Source of the DNA: CAZIPZ01 sp964541075
GTDB lineage: Bacteria > Acidobacteriota > Terriglobia > 20CM-2-55-15
Assembly (NCBI GenBank): GCA_964541075.1
Contig: CAZIPZ010000006.1
Location: forward strand, 1 to 39,806
DNA: 39,806 nucleotides
Reading direction: 5' to 3'
Of the stretch, positions 32,465 to 39,806 are shown in pieces. The position numbers were made by a program, and so were the translations under genes. How positions within the stretch are numbered: the stretch's first letter is position 1; every line of letters starts with the position of its first letter. The notes beneath the pieces are model-generated. The model was not told the origin of the DNA. It saw only the letters and a list, made by a program, of their open reading frames with translations, and ran no database searches.

Positions 32465-33790
32465 CTAATTTCCCGCGCCGCGTTGAGCCGGAGCGACAAT
32501 GAGAACCGTACGATTCTCTGGCCGGAAATACTGTTTCGCCACGCGCATGATGTCCGCAGCTTGAACGTTCATGAACAACTCATATTCCTTGTCTACGGAG
32601 GCGAGATCATCGTGGATCACCGCGGCGTGTCCCAGGGCGCCCGCTTTGTCCTGGACCGTCTGTCGCCCAAAGGTGTACTCCGACTTCACTGCATTCCGCG
32701 CCTTTGTCAACTCCTGAGCGTTAACAGGCTCGGTCATAAGGCGCGTCATCTCGGCGTTCAGGGCTTTCTCTCCTTCCTCGACGGAGGCGTCCCGATTCAT
32801 TATCAGGAAGGCGAAAAACAGGTTTGGATCCTCAGAGAAGTTTCCGCTGGCGTCAGCCTGAATGGCTAACTGCTTCTCATAGACGAGCGACTGATAAATA
32901 CGAGAACTGCGGCCTGCTGTGAGGATTTTGGATGCCATAACCAGTGGATAAAAATCCGGATGTCCGTCCTCAGGAACGTAATATCCCGCGACATACGCCG
33001 GCAGCGGCACGGGCTTAGTGACGGTGACGCGGCGTTCCTTCGTATGCGTCGGCTCCTTCACTGTGAGCCGCGGAACGTCCTGTTTCCCTTTGGGAATGTC
33101 GCCGAAATACTTCTTCACCCAGTCCAAGGCTTGAGCTGTGTTGAAGTCTCCTGCAATGACGAGGGTCGCATTGTTCGGAACATAGTACGTATCGTGAAAC
33201 GCTCGAACCTCAGCAACGCTGGCAGCATTGAGGTCCTTCATGCTGCCAATTGTTGTGTGTTTGTAGGGGTGCACGTCGAACGCCGCATCGTACAGTCGCT
33301 CGATCATGTCTCCATATGGCGGATTTTCATATCGGGTGAGGCGCTCCTCTTTCACTACTTCCCGTTCGGAAAGAAAGTTTGCTTCGGAAACGTCAAGCGA
33401 CGCGAGGCGATCCGCCTCCAACCAAAGGATCTTTTCCAGGTAGTTTGAAGGAAACGTTTCCCAGTACACCGTCACATCGTCGCTGGTGTAGGCATTGCTC
33501 ACCCCGCCTGCATTCGTAATGATCTTGTCGTGTTCCTCCGGCTTGACCTGAGCCGAGCCCTTGAACATCAAATGCTCAAAAAGGTGGGCGAACCCTGTGC
33601 GTCCAGGTTTCTCATCCTTGGAGCCAACGTGATACCAGACCTGAAGGTTGATAACGGGGGTCGAGTGATCTTCGTGCATTACGACTGTCAGACCATTGGG
33701 AAGCACGGTTTCCTTGTATTCGAGCGTTCGAGGCCGGGACGCCGGCGATTGCAACAACAAAGCGATTGCAATCGAACAAAGCAGACGCAT
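32465..33790 (-). CDS. M16 family zinc peptidase, active subunit
   Basis: The 441-residue protein has a short signal peptide and begins VLPNGLTVVMHEDHSTPV. The zinc motif HLFEH is at residues 69-73, with the third ligand expected in SEREVVKEE (about 141-149, likely Glu148/149). The second domain lacks the RGLTY element seen in its partner and reads SLVYEKQLAIQ instead. The two proteins together would therefore make one complete site. GGAGAAG lies before the ATG. The upstream neighbour is a membrane alpha/beta hydrolase. Confidence 0.93.
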   Translation of the reverse strand: MRLLCSIAIALLLQSPASRPRTLEYKETVLPNGLTVVMHEDHSTPVINLQVWYHVGSKDEKPGRTGFAHLFEHLMFKGSAQVKPEEHDKIITNAGGVSNAYTSDDVTVYWETFPSNYLEKILWLEADRLASLDVSEANFLSEREVVKEERLTRYENPPYGDMIERLYDAAFDVHPYKHTTIGSMKDLNAASVAEVRAFHDTYYVPNNATLVIAGDFNTAQALDWVKKYFGDIPKGKQDVPRLTVKEPTHTKERRVTVTKPVPLPAYVAGYYVPEDGHPDFYPLVMASKILTAGRSSRIYQSLVYEKQLAIQADASGNFSEDPNLFFAFLIMNRDASVEEGEKALNAEMTRLMTEPVNAQELTKARNAVKSEYTFGRQTVQDKAGALGHAAVIHDDLASVDKEYELFMNVQAADIMRVAKQYFRPENRTVLIVAPAQRGAGN

Positions 33791-33817
33791 GAATTCTTCT
33801 CCGTTTCACTTGATGAC

Positions 33818-35185
33818 TTAGATCGTAACAAACCACGCCGCGAAGGCCCAACCTTGCACGATGGACGCGAAAAGCGCCGCAGCAACAGAATTCCCGGTGT
33901 TCCGGTGAACGACCCCGGTAGCAAGCCAAAGAAGCAGCCAAAACAATACCATCAGGTGCGCCACCAAAACGAGAAACGACGCCTCCCTGTGCAGCATCAG
34001 GACCCCCACAAGAAGGAAAGCCCACAGCAGGGCTCGCGTGACCAGCGCGACAACAAGCCCCCGCCAGGGAGACGCAATTCTGCGAACGATGCCCTCGTCG
34101 AAACTGAATAAAAAAAAACCTGCCGCGGTGATCACTGGAAACCTCCACCACCTTCCATCAGACAGAGTCATGTGAAACACGTTAGATCCGATGAAAAAAC
34201 CGATTACGCCTATCACAAACGCGGCCGCGGCCAGCGCCTTCATAAATGCTGTGGCATCGAATGTCAATAAAGGTCTCCTCTGAGCCCACAAAGCCACGCC
34301 GGTTAAAAAGAGGAAACCGATCAGGTAATCCGTTGCGAACAATCGAAGAAATGCCAGAGGGTTGAACACACTTAAAGCGAGAAGAGCGCAGGCGAAGGCC
34401 GTTACGTAACGAACAATCGTTCCCGGAATTCCCCATGGCTGCGGTTCGAGCCGTTTGCCCGGCATCAGGGCTATTCCCAGACCGCAAGAGGTCGCGAGCA
34501 TCGTGGAAATCCACATGATCCGCTTGCCGGTCTGGGTCCGTTCCCCGTCGCCTCCAAGCCAGGCGACTACGGTGCGAATATGCTGGGGCTGAAGGATAGC
34601 CGACGAGTGTGCGCCCCATTTCAGATCGACGGATTCGACGCGGACTGCGGCCGGAAGAAGTACGGCCCCGAATTCCCTTATGCGCGGTGGCTCCCATGCG
34701 CCGGTCACTACAAGCACCCGTTCAGCGTGAAGTTCGTCAATTGGGGTTGGAGGAGGCGAAAGAAGCGCCATCTTTGAGAAGTGCTTCTCGAAGGCGAGGT
34801 CTAAGAGGAGGCCTGCGCCCAGCGAATGTCCAACAACTAGAGTTCCTCTGCCCAGTTGTTCGTAGATCTCGCCGACAGCAGTTTCCGCGGCCTGTGGTTC
34901 AAAGCTTGCCCCGGAATCTCCATGGCCCGGAAGATCTATCGCGTAAACTTCGAAACCACCGTCCGCCAGCGCGGCGGAAAGCAGCTGCATCGTTTCCTTG
35001 CTCACATCGAGCCCATGGACGACAAGCACTCGGCCTTTAGAGGCTGAAGCAGGTGTGTAATGAATGTAGGGGGTCTGCGGTTCGACAGAAAAAACACCGC
35101 GATCCGTTTGAGGTTCAAGGTGTCTTGTTTGCGCCCATGCCGCCAGGAAAAACGTCGCACAAAGGAAGGCGATCCGAAATCGCAC
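33818..35185 (-). CDS. Alpha/beta hydrolase fused to a polytopic membrane domain
   Basis: The first 18 residues form a signal peptide or signal anchor. Residues about 50-210 form an alpha/beta hydrolase with HGLDVS (oxyanion region), DLPGHGDSG and the nucleophile elbow GHSLG with Ser121. The late catalytic His is probably His193 in KWGAHSS; the acid is less clear. Residues about 225-455 contain around eight transmembrane segments with no family I recognise. The hydrolase domain should be periplasmic. The start is GTG at 35185. Domain fusions of this kind could act on lipids, but the substrate is unknown. Confidence 0.8.
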   Translation of the reverse strand: MRFRIAFLCATFFLAAWAQTRHLEPQTDRGVFSVEPQTPYIHYTPASASKGRVLVVHGLDVSKETMQLLSAALADGGFEVYAIDLPGHGDSGASFEPQAAETAVGEIYEQLGRGTLVVGHSLGAGLLLDLAFEKHFSKMALLSPPPTPIDELHAERVLVVTGAWEPPRIREFGAVLLPAAVRVESVDLKWGAHSSAILQPQHIRTVVAWLGGDGERTQTGKRIMWISTMLATSCGLGIALMPGKRLEPQPWGIPGTIVRYVTAFACALLALSVFNPLAFLRLFATDYLIGFLFLTGVALWAQRRPLLTFDATAFMKALAAAAFVIGVIGFFIGSNVFHMTLSDGRWWRFPVITAAGFFLFSFDEGIVRRIASPWRGLVVALVTRALLWAFLLVGVLMLHREASFLVLVAHLMVLFWLLLWLATGVVHRNTGNSVAAALFASIVQGWAFAAWFVTI

Positions 35186-35195
35186 GATAACCCGA

Positions 35196-35204
35196 TGCTA
35201 TACT
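35196..35204 (+). promoter_or_regulatory. Extended -10 promoter of rfaE2-mfd
   Basis: TGCTATACT is a near-consensus extended -10 (TGn plus TATACT), 31 bases before the rfaE2 ATG. No good -35 is seen, as is usual for this promoter type. It lies in the 50-base gap to the divergent hydrolase gene. Confidence 0.5.
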
Positions 35205-35235
35205 AGGAATTCAGAGCTTTCAAATCCGCTAGCCT

Positions 35236-35727
35236 ATGATCGGCTCTCCCGACACTATCGCAACCCAGGTTCGAGATCTCCAGAAGATCGGCAAGAAGGT
35301 TGTTTTCACAAACGGCTGCTTCGACATATTGCACGTGGGACATATCGATTTTCTAAGGCGTTCACGAGCGTTTGGAGACATCCTGGTGCTCGCGGTAAAC
35401 AGCGATGCATCGGTTAAGCGGCTCAAAGGATCGAAGCGACCCATCATGCCGGAAGCGGAACGGCTTGAGATTCTAGATGGTCTTGAGATGGTCGATTTCG
35501 TCTGCACTTTCGGCGAAGACACCCCGCTTGAAACCATTCTGAGAATCCGACCTGATGTTCTGGTGAAAGGTGCGGACTGGGATCTCGATTCGATCGTCGG
35601 GCGCAAGGAAGTCGAGACCTGGGGAGGCCATGTTGCCGCGCTCCCGTTGGTGGAAGGCCAGTCCACAACAGGCATTGTTGAACGCGTTCTCGCCAGATAT
35701 GGAAATTCTCGAAAAAAGAATCCCTAA
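35236..35727 (+). CDS. rfaE2: D-glycero-beta-D-manno-heptose 1-phosphate adenylyltransferase
   Basis: This 163-residue nucleotidyltransferase makes ADP-heptose for the lipopolysaccharide core. It has FTNGCFDILHVGHIDFLR with the HxGH motif, LAVNSDASVKRLKG, RPIMPEAERLEIL and DVLVKGADW. It matches the C-terminal half of E. coli HldE; the kinase half (RfaE1) is not present, so the pathway is split here. The isomerase gmhA is at 13.2-13.7 kb. The mfd start lies inside the last 29 bases of this gene. Confidence 0.95.
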   Translation: MIGSPDTIATQVRDLQKIGKKVVFTNGCFDILHVGHIDFLRRSRAFGDILVLAVNSDASVKRLKGSKRPIMPEAERLEILDGLEMVDFVCTFGEDTPLETILRIRPDVLVKGADWDLDSIVGRKEVETWGGHVAALPLVEGQSTTGIVERVLARYGNSRKKNP

Positions 35728-38700
35728 AATCATTTCCCGCATCTCCGAAGTTGCGGACTTTCGCCGTATCAGCTCGGATGTTTTGCGCGGAGAGGCTGAG
35801 GTGTTTGTCTCGGGTCTTTCCGGAAGCGCGCGTGCGCTTTTTGTCTGCGGTCTGTGGCAATCACTCCGAAGGCCGCTAATTATCGTAACGCCGCAAGATC
35901 GCGGTATCGAACCGCTCGCCACCGACATTGCATATTTTCACAACGAGCTGACTCCAAACGGCGCAACCCGCGTCAGGGCTTTCCCCGCCTGGGAAACAGA
36001 TCCATATGCCGGTCTGATGCCTCACGCCGACATCGAGCAGGCCCGCGCGAGCACGTTGTGGCAACTGCGAAGCAAACAAGTGGATATTGTCGTTGCTTCG
36101 ATCCGCGCGATTGCTACACGCCTGCCCAGTCCCGCGCAGTTCGATACCTACAGCTTGCAGATCACTGCTGGAGATGATCTTTCTCAGGACCTGCTCGCTG
36201 AACATCTCTCCATCGCCGGGTTTCTTCGACAAGAGCCGGTGGGGGCGCCGGGCGAATTTTCGATTCGCGGTGGAATCGTCGATGTTTTCTCGCCGCGTAT
36301 GCGGAACCCGGTGCGCATTGAATTCTTCGGCGACACCGTCGATTCGATTCGGGAATTCGATTTGGATGATCAGCGGTCTCGTGGACCGCTGCGCCACGTG
36401 GACATCCTGCCGATGCAGGATATAGTCATCAGCCGTGAAATGCTTCGTCAGTGGGGCGGCCAGGCGCGGCAGCGATGGGCGGACGAAAGCTTCCAGAAAG
36501 ATCTCAATGAGAAGCTTGTGTTTGCCGACAACGGCGAGATGTTTCCAAGTGCGCCGTTTCTGATACCGCTCGTGCAGCCTCTGGAATCCACTATTCTCGA
36601 TTATATGGACCTGCCCGTGCTGGTTCTCGATGAACCTGAAGCGATCGACGAGGACCATTCGAAGTTCTTTGATGCTTTGGAGCAGCGTTTCGAACAAACC
36701 CAGCATGTTGGCGGCGTCGCCCTTGCTCCGGCCGAATTGTTCGTCGCACCAGACGACTTTCGCAATATTGCCGCCCACCACCGGCGCATGAATCTCGAAG
36801 AGCTGGGCTCGGCTGATTTTCAGTCCCCGGCCTCGTATTTCATTAAGGGTCAGCCGGGGGAGAAATTTCACGGCCGAATCAAAGACATGGCGGAGACGGT
36901 CCGGCGTTCCCATGAATCAGGAAGGCAAGTCCTTCTCTTGGGTGGAACGGTGGGCATGGCCGAGCGTTTGAGAGATATTCTTCATGAATACGGCGTTCCT
37001 TTTCGTTCCGAATTCGGCGAACAACCTCTGAAGGTTCAGGATGAAGCCAATGCGCCCACCATCGGCATCGGCAAAATTTCCGGAGGTTTTCGACTCCTGG
37101 ATGCGGGCCTCGATGTTTATGCCGAGACTGATGTTTTTGACGAGTCCGAACATTTGCCGCCGTCCCATCGCCGGCGTCAGAAAATCTCCTCGTTTCTTTC
37201 TGATCTTCAAGATTTGAAACCCGGCGACTATGTCGTCCATATCGACCATGGCATCGGCACGTACAACGGTCTGACCTTGGTTCACGATCGGGAATGCATG
37301 GTCTTGCTCTACCAGGGAGGGGACAGGCTATACGTCCCTCTGGAACGGCTCGATCTCATACAAAAGTATTCTTCGAGCGAAGGCGCGAAGCCTCAGCTGG
37401 ACAAGCTGGGAGGAACGACTTGGATAGCACGAAAGACAAGGGCAAAACGCGCAATTCGCGATATGGCCGAAGAACTGTTGAAGCTGTACGCGCAAAGGAA
37501 GGTTGCGGCAGGGTATTCGTTTTCGTCCGACACCGAGTGGCAAAAGGAATTTGAAGACGCCTTTCAATACGATGAAACGCCGGACCAACTCACAGCAATC
37601 GCCGACATCAAGCGCGACATGGAGTCTCCGATGCCGATGGACCGGCTTGTGTGCGGTGACGTCGGCTACGGCAAAACCGAAGTCGCCATGCGTGCGGCAT
37701 TCAAGGCTGCCGCCGATGGAAAGCAGGTTGCGCTTCTGGCGCCGACGACAGTGTTGGCTTATCAGCACTTCGAGACTTTCAAGGAGCGGTTTGCCGCCTT
37801 TCCAATTACGATCAAGATGCTGAGCCGATTTGTTTCTCCCAAAGAGCAGAAAACGATTGTGGAGGACATCGAAGCCGGAAAGCTGGACATTGTGGTCGGC
37901 ACCCACCGCCTCTTATCGAAGGATGTGAGGTTTCAAGATCTAGGTCTGATCATCGTCGATGAAGAGCAGCGTTTCGGAGTGGCCCATAAGGAAAGGCTGA
38001 AGCACCTTAAGCAACAAGTTGACGTGATTACCATGACCGCGACGCCGATTCCACGCACTCTGAACATGGCGTTGAGCGGTTTGCGTGACATGTCGGTCAT
38101 CGAAACGCCCCCCCGCGACCGGCTGGCCATTCAGACCGTCGTTGTGAAGTTCAAACCGGTAGTCATCGAAAGCGCCATCAATTTCGAACTGGACCGCGGC
38201 GGACAAGTGTATGTCGTTCACAACCGCGTGGAGTCGATCTATTCGCTCGCGAATTTCATCCAAAAGCTTGCGCCCAAAGCCCGGGTGGGAGTTGGTCACG
38301 GCCAGATGGGCGAGAAAGAGCTGGAGAACGTCATGACGGCGTTCATGCACCAGAAATTCGATGTCCTGGTGGCGACCACCATCATCGAAAATGGCTTGGA
38401 CATCCCCCTTGCAAATACTCTTATCGTGAATCGCGCGGATCGTTACGGGCTATCCCAGCTTTACCAGTTGCGCGGGCGGGTCGGCAGATCGAATCGGCGA
38501 GCATACGCCTACCTCCTAATTCCTTCCGACGATACGTTGACACAAATCGCCCGCCGCCGCCTGGCCGCCATTCGAGAATTCAGTGAGCTTGGGGCAGGCT
38601 TCAGAATAGCGGCGCTGGATCTCGAGCTTCGCGGAGCAGGCAATCTTCTGGGCGGACAACAACACGGACATATTGAAGCCATCGGTTTCGATCTCTATTG

Positions 38701-39184
38701 TCAGATGCTCGAGAGAACAATCGAGGAACTGCGCTCCGGCGAGTCCCAGCCTGAAGTTGAAACATCCATTAACCTCAAAGTGGATTTAAAAATTCCTACG
38801 GATTTCATCAATGAGGAGTTGCAGCGGTTACGGATTTACAAACAGATCGCATCGTCAAGGAATGAGGCGGATGTGGACAATCTTTATCGGGATCTCGAGG
38901 ATCGTTTCGGCGAGCTTCCGCTTCCGGTAAGGAATCTTTTGGAATATGCCCGACTGCGGGTTCTTGGCCGCGCGCGAGGCGTGATGGCCATTGAAAGATC
39001 CTCGCAAGGTGTCGATGTCAAGTTTCATCAAAGCGCAAGGATCAATCCCGAGACTATCGTCGAAATGGTCGGCAGCGGAAGTGGGGTCGCCTTCGCTCCT
39101 CCGGCTACGCTGCGCCTCAAGGTCGGCCCGAGTCGGTCGGATCTCTTTACCTCGATTGGAGATGTCCTGCGCGAACTGGCGTAA
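35699..39184 (+). CDS. mfd: Transcription-repair coupling factor Mfd
   Basis: Mfd removes RNA polymerase stalled at lesions and recruits UvrA. The 1161-residue product has the UvrB-like N-terminal domains (EFSIRGGIVDVFSP, about 180-195), the RNA polymerase interaction domain (LKPGDYVVHIDHGIGTYNG, about 500), and the RecG-like translocase with Walker A CGDVGYGKTEVAMRA (about 652) and DEEQRFGV (about 754). TATPIPRTLNMALSG and RGRVGRSNRRAYAYLL follow, then the C-terminal TRCF domain. I chose the ATG at 35699, inside rfaE2; the longer frame back to 35570 is antithetical to the family N terminus. Coupled translation with rfaE2 is likely. Confidence 0.96.
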   Translation: MEILEKRIPKIISRISEVADFRRISSDVLRGEAEVFVSGLSGSARALFVCGLWQSLRRPLIIVTPQDRGIEPLATDIAYFHNELTPNGATRVRAFPAWETDPYAGLMPHADIEQARASTLWQLRSKQVDIVVASIRAIATRLPSPAQFDTYSLQITAGDDLSQDLLAEHLSIAGFLRQEPVGAPGEFSIRGGIVDVFSPRMRNPVRIEFFGDTVDSIREFDLDDQRSRGPLRHVDILPMQDIVISREMLRQWGGQARQRWADESFQKDLNEKLVFADNGEMFPSAPFLIPLVQPLESTILDYMDLPVLVLDEPEAIDEDHSKFFDALEQRFEQTQHVGGVALAPAELFVAPDDFRNIAAHHRRMNLEELGSADFQSPASYFIKGQPGEKFHGRIKDMAETVRRSHESGRQVLLLGGTVGMAERLRDILHEYGVPFRSEFGEQPLKVQDEANAPTIGIGKISGGFRLLDAGLDVYAETDVFDESEHLPPSHRRRQKISSFLSDLQDLKPGDYVVHIDHGIGTYNGLTLVHDRECMVLLYQGGDRLYVPLERLDLIQKYSSSEGAKPQLDKLGGTTWIARKTRAKRAIRDMAEELLKLYAQRKVAAGYSFSSDTEWQKEFEDAFQYDETPDQLTAIADIKRDMESPMPMDRLVCGDVGYGKTEVAMRAAFKAAADGKQVALLAPTTVLAYQHFETFKERFAAFPITIKMLSRFVSPKEQKTIVEDIEAGKLDIVVGTHRLLSKDVRFQDLGLIIVDEEQRFGVAHKERLKHLKQQVDVITMTATPIPRTLNMALSGLRDMSVIETPPRDRLAIQTVVVKFKPVVIESAINFELDRGGQVYVVHNRVESIYSLANFIQKLAPKARVGVGHGQMGEKELENVMTAFMHQKFDVLVATTIIENGLDIPLANTLIVNRADRYGLSQLYQLRGRVGRSNRRAYAYLLIPSDDTLTQIARRRLAAIREFSELGAGFRIAALDLELRGAGNLLGGQQHGHIEAIGFDLYCQMLERTIEELRSGESQPEVETSINLKVDLKIPTDFINEELQRLRIYKQIASSRNEADVDNLYRDLEDRFGELPLPVRNLLEYARLRVLGRARGVMAIERSSQGVDVKFHQSARINPETIVEMVGSGSGVAFAPPATLRLKVGPSRSDLFTSIGDVLRELA

Positions 39185-39283
39185 GTGTTAAGCCTGCGGC
39201 CTGACGACCTTCCCCTCGGTCGGGTGTCTAAGGACCCTTGGTGGCTAGCACGTTCGTGATTTAAGATCTGTACAGGAGAACTT

Positions 39284-39806
39284 ATGCATTTTAAGAGCAG
39301 GTTGGCTGTCTTGGCGCTTTGCTTCGCTTCGACGGTGAGCGCCGGCTTCGCGCAGCGAAGTCTCGATGAAATCGTCGCGAGGGTTAACGGCGACATCATT
39401 TTGAAATCCGAATACGAGACCGCCATTCAACAGCTTCGCCAGGAACTTACACAACAGGCAGGGCAAGGGGCGCAGGTTGAAGAGCTGGTAGCCGAACAAT
39501 CCAAACATATTCTTCGGGGCCTGATAGATCAGAATCTCCTCTTGCAGCAAGCCAAAGATATGGGATTGAATGCCGATCTCGAGGTCGTCAAAGCGATGGA
39601 GAAATTGCGCCAGGACAACAAACTGGACAGCATGGAGGCGCTTGAAAAGGCGATCATCCAACAGGGCTATAACATCGAAGATTTCAAGCAGCGCATTCGA
39701 ACTCAATACCTGACGAGTCAAGTGCTGAATCGGGAAGTTTATCCCAAGATCGTTATCACGACCGAGGAAGTCCGAACCTACTACGACTCAAATGCCCAGA
39801 AGTTTG
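39284..39806 (+). CDS. SurA-like periplasmic chaperone / peptidyl-prolyl isomerase (3' truncated)
   Basis: The first 174 residues are visible before the window ends. A signal peptide (about 1-24, ending SAGFAQ) is followed by IVARVNGDIILKSEYE, the start of a SurA N-terminal chaperone domain with long amphipathic helices, including ILRGLIDQNLLLQQAKDMG. SurA-type proteins escort outer membrane proteins through the periplasm. The parvulin domains expected further on are outside the window. AGGAG at 39274-39278 lies five bases before the ATG. The 99-base gap after mfd has no clear terminator. Confidence 0.88.
   Translation, partial: MHFKSRLAVLALCFASTVSAGFAQRSLDEIVARVNGDIILKSEYETAIQQLRQELTQQAGQGAQVEELVAEQSKHILRGLIDQNLLLQQAKDMGLNADLEVVKAMEKLRQDNKLDSMEALEKAIIQQGYNIEDFKQRIRTQYLTSQVLNREVYPKIVITTEEVRTYYDSNAQKF

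Noticed and set aside
35876..36913. 345-codon open frame antisense to mfd
   Set aside because: It lies wholly inside mfd, has no recognisable motifs, and reflects codon bias of the real gene.
39185..39283. CGACC...GGTCG hairpin as an mfd terminator
   Set aside because: The stem is five base pairs and no T-run follows.
39245..39721. 158-codon minus-strand frame over the SurA-like gene
   Set aside because: The plus strand has a signal peptide, Shine-Dalgarno sequence and chaperone-like helices; the minus frame has none.

Overview
This window is a chromosomal core region from a Gram-negative bacterium, most likely an Acidobacteriota member. That assignment is inference from gene content and could not be tested by search. 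Supporting signs are the dnaA-dnaN-gyrB-gyrA order with no recF, an E. coli-type insertion in GyrB, futalosine-pathway menaquinone genes, ADP-heptose genes (gmhA, rfaE2) that imply lipopolysaccharide, an ArgR-controlled arginine regulon, and paired periplasmic M16 peptidases. No insertion sequence, prophage, CRISPR array, tRNA or rRNA was seen. Nearly all the DNA is coding; the only gap over 300 bases lies between mltG and pyrE.

Layout. (1) 1-7.6 kb: replication block with the end of dnaA, an intergenic region holding DnaA-box-like 9-mers (a possible origin element), dnaN, gyrB and gyrA. (2) 7.6-11.3 kb: menaquinone block, with a geranylgeranyl-reductase-type flavoprotein divergent from an uncharacterised protein followed by mqnA and mqnC. 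(3) 11.4-19.7 kb: six-gene minus-strand run (S41 protease homologue, ABC-F ATPase, uvrA, gmhA, a deoxyhypusine-synthase-like protein, a CPBP membrane protease), the last four abutting or overlapping. (4) 19.8-23.5 kb: ruvX-mltG, a repeat-bearing spacer, pyrE-rmlC (minus) and folK (plus). (5) 23.5-30.9 kb: arginine regulon, with argR divergent from argF-argG-argH, then a UMF1-type transporter, then argC-argB-short argA on the minus strand. (6) 31-35.2 kb: an M16 pair with complementary halves of the active site, and a membrane alpha/beta hydrolase. (7) 35.2-39.8 kb: rfaE2-mfd and the start of a SurA-like chaperone.

The best candidates for something undescribed are these. Both arginine operons carry two ARG-box-like operators with centres exactly 20 bp apart, in which the outer box covers a -10-like element and the inner box contains the start codon; as a result ArgF and ArgC both begin Met-His-(Lys/Asn)-Tyr-Ser. 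ArgR has Glu-Asn where the family arginine-binding Asp-Asp pair normally sits. The S41 protease homologue has lost both catalytic Ser and Lys and is probably a pseudoprotease. Several genes have -10-like elements 7-11 nt from their start codons and no Shine-Dalgarno sequence, suggesting leaderless transcripts.
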